DNA of 64,000 nt, from positions 142,661 to 206,660 of the forward strand of contig CADCGK010000005.1 in NCBI GenBank assembly GCA_902800965.1. Reading direction: 5' to 3'. The translations under genes were made by a program, and so were the position numbers. The notes beneath the pieces were generated by a model that did no database searches, was not told the DNA's origin, and worked only from the letters and a program-made list of their open reading frames with translations. The DNA is from an uncultured Bacteroidia bacterium. GTDB lineage: Bacteria; Bacteroidota; Bacteroidia; Bacteroidales; F082. This document shows positions 58,001-64,000 of this stretch, piece after piece (positions within the stretch are counted from its first letter, which is position 1; each line of letters starts with the position of its first letter).

Positions 58001-59108
58001 ACAGCTCGTCGTAATTTCGACCTGTAATACGGCCTATGATGATTTCGGGCATGTGATTGTTGCCCATGACTGCGTATTTGTGGTCTGAGATATAGGGATT
58101 GTATCCATCACCTCCAGGATGGTTGTTCATGGTAAATGAAACCACGCCTTTGGTGGGGTCGGTTGAATGGTCGCCGAGAATCAACACAGCCGCAGGGGGC
58201 ATGTCCCAGTCGTTGTAAGCGTTGCGGATAAAATTCCTGATAGCTTGTTCGTTGTTGCCACCGCATTGTGACACGGTAAAGACTTGGGTTGGGATGCCTT
58301 GCTCTGTCCTGAAGAATCGGATGCTGTCTGCGAGCTGTACGAACTCATCGTTGTCGGGTGTAATGATTATGTATTGACAGCCGGTTTCTTTCTCCTCGTA
58401 GTGCTTGCGAAGTCTCTCGCCATAGTCCACCTTGGGCAGTACATCGCGATTGAGAAGCATGTCGGTTAGGATCTGATCCCATTCAGGGGTGCGGTAACGA
58501 ATGTCGCCGTAGGTACCATCACCACCTTCAGTAGTCAACTCCAATTCGATGTCTTCATAAACAACAAGCTCTTTGGTGACGGGGTTGTATTGGAAAGGCA
58601 TCACACCTACTTCGACCATCTCTACGCCACGCACGCTGGTCACTTCCGAGACGCGATAGGGGGTCTCAGGGTAAAAGGCGTTTTTTCCATAGATGTTCAT
58701 GTCCTTCTCATAAACGGCTTTCGCATCGTCGTTGTCGAGTTGGGGTTGTGGTGCGGGGATGAGATCGACCTCCTTGATGATCTTGGTTTGGGCGTTCACC
58801 AGTCTCAAAGAGGGCTTGGCCCCGTTGGGGATGGCCACGAAGGCGCTGCCGCTGGGCAGGTCGGGGGCCCCGGCCACATTGGCGAGGTGGATGCCCGTGA
58901 GAGTGATGAACTGGCCTTGCAACCCTTCCCGGTCGGTTTTCTCAAGGGTTAGGCCGCTGACGTTATGGACGATCGTCGTGGCGTTATTGCTTCGGCTACT
59001 GATGCTGAAACCGTTCGGTTGTTTGTTGAATTGGTATTCGGTTTGAGCGGAGAGTGAGCGACCTGCCAAGATGGCAAGTGCGAGAAGAAGGAGTCTTAGG
59101 TGCTTCAT
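55026..59108 (-). CDS. Gingipain-like C25 cysteine peptidase with T9SS sorting domain
   Basis: A 1360-residue exported protease. Signal peptide LLLLALAILAGRSLSAQ. Residues about 35-210 are a C25 propeptide (LPSGSAFVAIPNGAKPSLRL, GVMPFQYNPVTKELVVYEDIELE). The caspase-like peptidase spans about 240-640: YIIITPDNDEFVQLADSIRF, AAVLILGDHS, the catalytic His in VQHRDHGSEELWGEP, and the catalytic Cys in either YVMSNNCLTGRFN or the following GESGCFAEAFHR. Then come an Ig-like tail, CARDB-like repeats, a jelly-roll (KWRLGSGSKAWYVAEDA) and PKD-like units. The last 80 residues are a T9SS domain (ITVYPNPANDFIRI, LYDIQIVSD). Start moved to 59108 behind the promoter. Confidence 0.92.
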   Translation of the reverse strand: MKHLRLLLLALAILAGRSLSAQTEYQFNKQPNGFSISSRSNNATTIVHNVSGLTLEKTDREGLQGQFITLTGIHLANVAGAPDLPSGSAFVAIPNGAKPSLRLVNAQTKIIKEVDLIPAPQPQLDNDDAKAVYEKDMNIYGKNAFYPETPYRVSEVTSVRGVEMVEVGVMPFQYNPVTKELVVYEDIELELTTEGGDGTYGDIRYRTPEWDQILTDMLLNRDVLPKVDYGERLRKHYEEKETGCQYIIITPDNDEFVQLADSIRFFRTEQGIPTQVFTVSQCGGNNEQAIRNFIRNAYNDWDMPPAAVLILGDHSTDPTKGVVSFTMNNHPGGDGYNPYISDHKYAVMGNNHMPEIIIGRITGRNYDELYHMIKKDLDYERNPPTNPNFYDKPITAMGFQLERWFQLCSEVVHGFWEHELGKHPLRVNAIYEGTPGSLWSTYDHTPSVVNYFGPSGCGYIPNNMSHLTEWTADGNMINEGINNGAFLVQHRDHGSEELWGEPRYNISYIKRLTNKDLTYVMSNNCLTGRFNYGGESGCFAEAFHRHQYGALGLIAATQVSYSFVNDVYVWGAYDNMWPDFMPTYGTQHATNFILPAFGNAAGKYFLRQSSWTDDYVKEITYYLFHQHGDAYMNLYTEMPQQLSVEMLPVLVAGSGTYSIKAEEGASICLTVGDQIIGFAQATGNLQEINVTPQIPGTKVKLTIKKQNYYRYEHELNTIPADGPYLIVNTIQIKDTEGNNNQAADYNEAFNLNVSIHNVGSVGIDNINAILTCQNPKVQITQEQATYSHLDPDEILTVNEAFAIQLGENFEDGEKIRFHLQLSNDEKSFLDSVTICVNAPLLQFSAISFASLNGEVTDRLMKGESTLMTFDIQNTGHSKSMDINNTLSIKAPFLNITEESLTVDGIDPGTTSQVTFRIDVQEDAPEANILDYQIEALSGTHITDSEGRIFLGYTLEDFEDDSLNPLLKWRLGSGSKAWYVAEDATADGGHCLHSPATNNNDLSTLYIGINCDTPGKVSFWHKTSTEHNDYLKLYINSVELASWSGESDWEQSEFALNSGSSILKFVFQKNAQGSAGEDCVLLDNLRFPPFAHLIIYAGNDGESCPNEPYVPSSYVSNQSSIQWSSDGDGFFEDPSMEQPVYHFGDNDIANGLVTLTLSATSEADETTQSEYLTINILEDLAEITPETPVGESKVDLRIVDESNYTIYREGNDNCIWTLEPETAGSIQAEDKHVTIIWNKDFRGIATLKVKLSNDCGESDYSEALTIDVYNSTMIDESQLSSITVYPNPANDFIRIKSSEISQGQVIIRIIDNQGKVVFNTKEGVNGNFFETSVDVSEFKSGLYDIQIVSDNSVVNTRVIIL

Positions 59109-59127
59109 CGAACGAGAATTAGAAGCG

Positions 59128-59135
59128 CAAAGATA
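59128..59135 (-). promoter_or_regulatory. TAnnTTTG -7 element for the C25 peptidase gene
   Basis: TATCTTTG on the minus strand, 19 bases before the ATG at 59108. It excludes the longer frame starting at 59138. Confidence 0.6.
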
Positions 59136-59153
59136 CAAAAAAAGTGAAACAAA

Positions 59154-59184
59154 AAAAATCCGCCAAACAATTTGACGGATTTTT
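59154..59184 (-). terminator. Terminator after the giant T9SS gene
   Basis: AAAAATCCG / CGGATTTTT with an inner CAAA/TTTG extension. It is closely similar to the hairpin behind pruA at 63140-63175 and is part of the duplicated segment described there. Confidence 0.85.
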
Positions 59185-59211
59185 GTATGCGGTAGCAGGA
59201 ACGAAGGTGTT
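59185..59211 (-). pseudogene. Remnant of the pruA 3' end (direct repeat copy B)
   Basis: These 27 bases match 63220-63246 at 26 positions and on the minus strand still read NTFVPATAY, the end of proline dehydrogenase PruA (NTFVPAAAY). The remnant sits two bases behind the stop of the giant T9SS gene and is followed by a terminator like that of pruA. The gene is therefore flanked by direct repeats of pruA tail plus terminator. Confidence 0.85.
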
Positions 59212-59213
59212 GG

Positions 59214-62200
59214 TTATCTCACTACAATCTTCTGTGTCTTCACGGTGTCGCCGTTGATGAGGCGCAGCACGTAAATGCCAGGGGCAGTTGGGAGTTGGCA
59301 GTTGGCAGTTGGCAGTTCCTTGCGGAACAATTCGTGACCGAGGATGTCGAAGATTTGGAGGGTGCCGGTGCCGTTGATGGTGAGTTCGCCATTGCTGATG
59401 AAGGCGAAATTTTCATTCTCAATCTTATTATCGTTGCCATCGGCATTGAACACCAGCTTGAAGCGGCTCTCGTAGTCTGTGACCTTGGCCTCGAAGGTGT
59501 AGCTCGGGGTCTCGAGCAGATTGACGTTGGCTCCAGTGAGGTTGTCAATTAAGTTGGCAGTTGGCAGTTGACAGTTGGCAGTTACTGAGATGGTCAACGT
59601 GTAGGTGCCGTTCTCCTTGGCCTTGAAGTTGATTGGCAATTCACCTTCTGGTTCGGCTGTCGCCACGGCGTAGTCCTTGCCATTCTGCGGGATATAGATT
59701 TTGGTGTTGCCCTTGCGGAAACTGAACTTCTCTAACGTCTGGCCGCCGTCGAAGCGGATGATGGCGTTGTCGATGGCCTCGCCTCCGTTACGGGTGAGGC
59801 TGAAAGTGAGCATGGGCACAGCGTCATTTTCGCTGCCCTTGCTGTTGTTGACTTGGGTGAAAGCAACCGTTTCGTTGTCGGTGCTGGCCTGTACAAACAC
59901 GCCTTCCATGGCCGCCACGCTGTTGTTGGCCTCAACTTGCGCCGAGAGTGCCGTGCCGCTTTCGTTCATTCTGTAGAAAGGTTGGTTGAGCGTGGCCGAG
60001 GTGCCGAATGGGTTGCCGATGAGGTTCCAGCCCTCAAATTGTGCGCCTGTGGTCTTGTGCAGCGTGACTTCGCCGTTGCCAGTGTAAGGTGTTCCACTGA
60101 AGGTAAGTATGGTGCCTGTTTGGTTGGCATAGAGGTAGCCGCGACCGCTTTCAAGGTTGAAGTGGTAGTTGTCGGTTCCTTCATCTTTCCAGTTCTCCCA
60201 TTCCAGCTCTGCGCCTTGGTTGAAGCGGTAGAGGTCAAATTCATTGGTGAGGAAGCCGTTTTCTGCCGTAGGTGTGATCGGGCTACTCATGGGGGAGGCG
60301 ATGAGGTGCCAGCCGCCGTTGCCCGTGCCGTAGCCGGCTATAGGCAGGGTGGTGCTTGGCAGGGCTTCCCATTTGGCGTAGAGCGTGACGGTGGCGATGG
60401 TGTCGGCCAGGTTGCTCACGCTCTGTTCGTCGTCATAGACCTTTGGTCCTTTGGCGGTGTTGGCCCATCCTTGGAACGCGTGACCCGAGTAGGTGAAATT
60501 GTTGGAGGTGAGGTGTTGTGCCACGTTATACATAAAACTTTGGTTGTCCATCGTGCCGGTGCCGCCGTTGGCGTCGAAGCCGACAGTGTAGGGGAAGGTG
60601 ACGAAGGGACTTTGGGTGATGAAGCCGGTCTCCACCTCGCCGATGGTGACGGTGCCGCAGGTAGCGTCAGATCCATAGCCTTGGCCAATGGCGTTGTCGC
60701 AATTATCACCCTTTGTGGCGGTGACCCTTTCCGCACTGTTGGTAATGACGATGTTGCCGCAAGAGGATTTACATCCGCTGCCGATGCCCGCTGCCAATTG
60801 TCCACCAGTGGCTGTGACGGTGCCGCCGCTAATGGCGATGTTGTCGCAAGAGGAAGGCCATCCGCTGCCGATGCCGGCACCTCTATTCCCACCAGTGGCC
60901 GTAATGGTGCCACCGCTGATGGTGATGTTGCCACAAGAGGAAGCCCTTCCGCTGCCGATGCCCGCGGCATGTTCACCGCCAGTAGCGTTGACGATGCCGC
61001 CATTGATGGTGATGTTGCCGCAAGAAGAATAATAATATCCGCTGCCGATGCCCGCGGCATATTGACTGCCAGTGGCCGTGACGGTGCCGTCACTGATGGT
61101 GACGGTGCCGCAAGAGGAACTCCGTCCGCTGCCGATGCCCGCGGCATATTGACCGCCAATGGCCGTGACGTTGCCGCCGCTGATGGTGATGTTGCCGCAA
61201 GAGGAACTCCGTCCGCTGCCGATGCCCGCAGAGCTATTACCGCCAGTGGCGTTGAGCGTGCCGCTGCCTTGGAGGGTGAGGGTATGGCCTTGGGGTACGT
61301 AAATGCCCGGATTGTCTTTTCCCCCCTTCACGCTGTTGGTCGTGCCTTCGGCCAAAACGATGATGGCATCGCCCAAGCAGGTGATGCCTGGCCACCGGTG
61401 GTTGTCGTCTTCAAGGATGGTGGTGATGTCCACGCCGCTGAAGGTCACCGTGGCGCCATCGGCAATGAAAACATGGGTGTGGGCACCGCCTATGCCAGTG
61501 AGGGTGTCGCCGTCATGGAGTACGATCTCTCCAGGTATCGACCCTACAAATACCCATTTCGCATAGAGCGTCACGGTAGCGTTAGGAGTTTGGGTTAGGT
61601 TGATGACGCTCTGCCCGTCGTCATAGACTTTCGGCCCGTCGGGCGAGGTGGCCCATCCTTCGAATGCGTAGTACGACGTACGGCTGTAGTTGTTGATGAA
61701 AAGGTTATCTGTCACGTTGTACATGAAACTCTGGTTGTTCATCGAGCCTGTGCCTCCGTTGGCGTTGAAGACGACGGTGTAGGGAAAAGTGACGAAGGGA
61801 CTTTGTGTGATGAAACCGGTCTCGGTGCCGTTGATGTAGATGCTCTGGCAAGTGCTACCATTACCACCTGCACCAATGGCGTTGTCGCAGCCCGTGCCTT
61901 TTGTGGCGGTAACGCGGGTCACGGTATTGTGAATGAAGATGTGCCAGCAATCGGAATGGTTATTGCCACTGCCGATACCTGCGGCACCGTCACCGCCCGT
62001 GGCGTTGACGGTGCCACCCCTGATGCTGATGGAGCCGCAAGAGCAGTTATCGCTGCCACTGCCGATGCCCGCGGCATATTGACCGCCGGTGGCGTTGACG
62101 GTGCCGCCATTGATGGTGATGTTGCCACAAGAGGAAAGGTTGTAGCTGCCGATACCCGCGGCATACTGAGCTCCAGTGGCGTTGAGTGTTCCGCTGCCTT

Positions 62201-63092
62201 GGAGGGTAAGGGTCTTGCCTTGGGGTACGAAAATACCGGAACTTCGATATCCTCCCTTCACGTTGTTGGTCGTGCTTTCCCCTATGGTGATGGTGGCATC
62301 ACCCAAGCAGCTGATACCAGGCCATTGGTGGCTATCGTTGTTGGCAATGGAAGTGATGTTCACGCCGCTGAAGGTCACGGTGGCGCCATCGGCGATGGTG
62401 ACATGAGTCTCGGCACCGCCCGTTCCAGTAAGGATGTGGCCATGAAGGAGTTGTACGTTTCCGCTACCCGAGCATAGGGTCACCACGTTGGCACCCGAGG
62501 TGGTGGTGAGGTGCATGTAGATGTAGGCGGAGCTGGAGCCGCAGCCTGTGTTGAGGTCGTAGCCAGTGCTGCCACCGTTTTCGCCTACCGCACCGTTTTG
62601 GGTGTTTTTGAAGGTGATGCCGGTGACGCCGGTGTTGTTCGACAGGGCGTCCTTGGTGTAGTAGAGATGGATGTAGGCACCGCCCGCATTGTTGTTCAGG
62701 TCGCCTTGCCCGCTGACGAAACTGTCGCTTCCGGCGCAGGGAACGAGGTAGTAGGTGCGCCCTTCGTAGGTTAGGCTGTTGGGGTAATCATTGCCCGTCT
62801 TGATGTAAAAACCGGTGATGGGCGTGCCAGTGTTGCCCGAGCTGCTCTGTTTTTTATAGAGCAGGTGGATGTAGTCGCTGCCCGAGCCGCAGCCTTGGTT
62901 CAGGTCTTGGCTGATGTCCGTCCAGCCCTGCTGTTCCAAGTTACCTATGAGGGCGTTGAAATCGTTTTGGTTTTTGTTGCCGGCCACCATCACGTCGGTG
63001 ATGAAGTCCGTGGCTGAGGCCGTTAGCGTCATTGCTAAGATCATGAACACTGTCATGACTGTCCGAGAGAGATTGTTTTTATAGATTGACAT
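59214..63092 (-). CDS. Giant T9SS-sorted repeat protein with two beta-helix/InlB modules
   Basis: A 1292-residue exported protein. Signal peptide TVFMILAMTLTASA. Residues about 20-200 contain three LNxGCGSxSxYIxLxY repeats. Then follow two copies of one module: a run of 29-residue repeats (GNITISGGTVTATGGQYAAG plus IGSGRSSSC; three to four in the first, six to seven in the second) that should form a right-handed helix, a TRVTATKG cap, and an InlB/Flg_new repeat (VVFNANGGTGSMNNQSFMYN, VTLYAKW). The C-terminus is a T9SS domain (IFDILGHELFRKELP, IYVLRLINGDTVKTQKIVVR). Start at 63092 since upstream codons cross a terminator. Likely an adhesin. Confidence 0.9.
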   Translation of the reverse strand: MSIYKNNLSRTVMTVFMILAMTLTASATDFITDVMVAGNKNQNDFNALIGNLEQQGWTDISQDLNQGCGSGSDYIHLLYKKQSSSGNTGTPITGFYIKTGNDYPNSLTYEGRTYYLVPCAGSDSFVSGQGDLNNNAGGAYIHLYYTKDALSNNTGVTGITFKNTQNGAVGENGGSTGYDLNTGCGSSSAYIYMHLTTTSGANVVTLCSGSGNVQLLHGHILTGTGGAETHVTIADGATVTFSGVNITSIANNDSHQWPGISCLGDATITIGESTTNNVKGGYRSSGIFVPQGKTLTLQGSGTLNATGAQYAAGIGSYNLSSCGNITINGGTVNATGGQYAAGIGSGSDNCSCGSISIRGGTVNATGGDGAAGIGSGNNHSDCWHIFIHNTVTRVTATKGTGCDNAIGAGGNGSTCQSIYINGTETGFITQSPFVTFPYTVVFNANGGTGSMNNQSFMYNVTDNLFINNYSRTSYYAFEGWATSPDGPKVYDDGQSVINLTQTPNATVTLYAKWVFVGSIPGEIVLHDGDTLTGIGGAHTHVFIADGATVTFSGVDITTILEDDNHRWPGITCLGDAIIVLAEGTTNSVKGGKDNPGIYVPQGHTLTLQGSGTLNATGGNSSAGIGSGRSSSCGNITISGGNVTAIGGQYAAGIGSGRSSSCGTVTISDGTVTATGSQYAAGIGSGYYYSSCGNITINGGIVNATGGEHAAGIGSGRASSCGNITISGGTITATGGNRGAGIGSGWPSSCDNIAISGGTVTATGGQLAAGIGSGCKSSCGNIVITNSAERVTATKGDNCDNAIGQGYGSDATCGTVTIGEVETGFITQSPFVTFPYTVGFDANGGTGTMDNQSFMYNVAQHLTSNNFTYSGHAFQGWANTAKGPKVYDDEQSVSNLADTIATVTLYAKWEALPSTTLPIAGYGTGNGGWHLIASPMSSPITPTAENGFLTNEFDLYRFNQGAELEWENWKDEGTDNYHFNLESGRGYLYANQTGTILTFSGTPYTGNGEVTLHKTTGAQFEGWNLIGNPFGTSATLNQPFYRMNESGTALSAQVEANNSVAAMEGVFVQASTDNETVAFTQVNNSKGSENDAVPMLTFSLTRNGGEAIDNAIIRFDGGQTLEKFSFRKGNTKIYIPQNGKDYAVATAEPEGELPINFKAKENGTYTLTISVTANCQLPTANLIDNLTGANVNLLETPSYTFEAKVTDYESRFKLVFNADGNDNKIENENFAFISNGELTINGTGTLQIFDILGHELFRKELPTANCQLPTAPGIYVLRLINGDTVKTQKIVVR
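59283..59317. repeat. In-frame heptanucleotide tract in the T9SS sorting domain
   Basis: Five 7-base units (GGCAGTT with one GGGAGTT) encode ELPTANCQLPTAP on the minus strand, exactly in the turn between the last strands of the sorting domain. Confidence 0.9.
59549..59583. repeat. Second in-frame heptanucleotide tract in the same gene
   Basis: Four 7-base units (GGCAGTT, GGCAGTT, GACAGTT, GGCAGTT) preceded by a degenerate one encode TANCQLPTAN before the conserved LIDNLTG motif. Confidence 0.88.
60775..61300 (-). repeat. Coding tandem repeats, 87-bp units
   Basis: CCGCTGCCGATGCC recurs at 60775, 60862, 60949, 61039, 61126 and 61213, a spacing of 87 bases with one step of 90. Each unit codes a 29-residue coil of the beta-helix. 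A shorter, older-looking set lies around 61970-62190. Confidence 0.88.
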
Positions 63093-63139
63093 GGGAATTC
63101 GTGTTTTTTGAGTGTAAAAGTAGAAAAAAATGTCAATCA

Positions 63140-63175
63140 AAAAAAATCCGCCGAAAAAACGACGGATTTTTTTTT
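63140..63175 (-). terminator. Terminator behind pruA
   Basis: AAAAAATCCG / CGGATTTTTT with GTCGTTTTTTCGGCGG-type loop on the minus strand, 17 bases beyond the pruA stop. Confidence 0.85.
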
Positions 63176-63192
63176 CAGAATGGGCTTGTCTT

Positions 63193-64000
63193 TTAATCTT
63201 TCGCCAGGAACGGATACCCGTATGCGGCAGCAGGAACGAAGGTGTTCTTGATGGCGCGAGGGCTGGTCCAGCGGATGAGGTTCCACAGACCGCCGGCCTT
63301 GTCGTTGGTGCCGCTGGCACGGGCGCCACCGAAGGGCTGCATGCCGACCACGGCTCCTGTGGGCTTGTCGTTCACATAGTAGTTGCCGGCTGCGTGGCGC
63401 AACTTGTCGTTGGCAATCTTTTGGGCCTTCATGCAGTTGCCGAAGAAGGCGCCGGTAAGTGCGTATGGCGAACTTTGGTCGCACACGTCAAGCATCTCCT
63501 CGAACTTGTTGTCGTCGTAAACGTAGATGGTGATGATGGGTCCGAAGATCTCTTCCACCATGCTCTCGTAGTTCGGCACTTTGGCGAGGATGACGGTAGG
63601 CTCCACAAAGTAACCGACGCTCTTGTCGCAGTTGCCGCCGAAGACGATTTCAGCGTCCTTGCTGGCTTTGGCGCGGTCGATGTAGCCCTTGCAGTTGTCG
63701 AACGAAGCCTCGTCGATGACGGCGTTCACATAGTTGGTGAAGTCTTTCACATCACCCATCTTGATGGTGCTCATCATGTCGCCCACGCGGTTCTTCACGT
63801 CGTTCCACATCGAAGCGGGGATGTAGGCACGCGATGCGGCACTGCACTTCTGACCTTGGTATTCGAAGGCGCCACGGACGATGGCCACGGCCACCTCTTG
63901 TGGGTCGGCGCTGTTGTGGACGAAGATGAAGTCCTTGCCGCCGGTCTCACCCACGAGACGAGGATAGGCCTTGTACATGTCGAGGTTCTGGCCGGTGGTC
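63193..64000 (-). CDS. pruA: L-glutamate gamma-semialdehyde (1-pyrroline-5-carboxylate) dehydrogenase, C-terminal part
   Basis: The last 269 residues of PruA, which oxidises glutamate semialdehyde from proline to glutamate with NAD. The frame is open to the window edge, so the N-terminal half lies outside. Visible: the loop YPRLVGETGGKDFIFVH with the general-base Glu, the catalytic Cys in EYQGQKCSAASRAYIP, FVEPTVILAKVPNYESMVEEIFGP, YVNDKPTGAVVGMQPFGGARASGTN and the tail IKNTFVPAAAYGYPFLAKD. This branch (about 540 residues) is the stand-alone Bacteroidota type. A copy of its last 27 coding bases lies 4 kb downstream behind the giant T9SS gene. Confidence 0.95.
   Translation of the reverse strand, partial: TTGQNLDMYKAYPRLVGETGGKDFIFVHNSADPQEVAVAIVRGAFEYQGQKCSAASRAYIPASMWNDVKNRVGDMMSTIKMGDVKDFTNYVNAVIDEASFDNCKGYIDRAKASKDAEIVFGGNCDKSVGYFVEPTVILAKVPNYESMVEEIFGPIITIYVYDDNKFEEMLDVCDQSSPYALTGAFFGNCMKAQKIANDKLRHAAGNYYVNDKPTGAVVGMQPFGGARASGTNDKAGGLWNLIRWTSPRAIKNTFVPAAAYGYPFLAKD

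Noticed and set aside
60775..61300. CRISPR-like regular repeats
   Set aside because: The units are contiguous coding repeats of 87 bases without distinct spacers, in frame within a T9SS protein.
59853..61598. 581-codon frame opposite the repeat region of the giant T9SS gene
   Set aside because: Antisense of coding repeats; its own repeats only mirror the 87-bp units.
63093..63329. N-terminal extension of the giant T9SS protein
   Set aside because: It would run through the pruA coding end and terminator; a signal peptide starts at 63092.

Overview
The window is a chromosomal stretch of a member of the Bacteroidota, almost certainly an anaerobic Bacteroidales. Four kinds of evidence point there: promoters of the TAnnTTTG type (seen before more than a dozen genes), type IX secretion (T9SS) sorting domains at the C-termini of three large exported proteins, a gingipain-like C25 peptidase, and a radical SAM enzyme paired with a small lipoprotein. 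I cannot name the genus. No gene-free stretch exceeds 300 bases, and I saw no rRNA, tRNA, CRISPR array, transposase or phage gene.

Bases 1-15991 are the end of a surface-polysaccharide locus, all on the plus strand and tightly packed, often with ATGA overlaps. It contains six sugar-transfer genes (one cut by the window edge), a polytopic GT-C-like protein, a hexapeptide acyltransferase, a MaoC-type dehydratase, a DUF354 protein, an FkbH-type HAD protein, a UDP-GlcNAc 2-epimerase and a NodB-like deacetylase. A separate promoter then drives the export and control unit: a Wza-like lipoprotein, a Wzc-like tyrosine autokinase with a Gly-Tyr tail, and a CpsB/YwqE-type phosphatase. A strong terminator closes it.

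Bases 16022-38912 hold envelope, proteolysis and transport genes: a patatin/beta-barrel protein, an M3 peptidase lipoprotein, an NfeD-SPFH pair, Hsp20, a porin, a gate-domain membrane protein, and an operon with an ABC ATPase, two paralogous permeases, a YtrA-type GntR regulator and an M16 peptidase. Next come the radical SAM/lipoprotein pair, a CotH-type T9SS cargo protein, an ADP-forming acetyl-CoA synthetase (fermentative ATP formation), a NUDIX protein and an MFS transporter.

Bases 38953-54837 mix housekeeping genes (TrmH, YggS, Ffh, FolD, GcvT, rhomboid, acyl-CoA synthetase) with two EamA transporters, a Ca/Na antiporter, two tandem paralogous lipoproteins (one with a short collagen-like stretch) and a TPR/PD40/OmpA protein. 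Bases 55026-64000 contain the C25 peptidase, a giant repeat-rich T9SS protein and the end of pruA.

The most unusual features are non-coding. Degenerate 7-8 bp tandem repeats sit at many gene borders and in places run into coding sequence. Five units of a 21-bp helically phased repeat lie upstream of the acyl-CoA synthetase. The giant T9SS gene is flanked by direct repeats derived from the 3' end of pruA.
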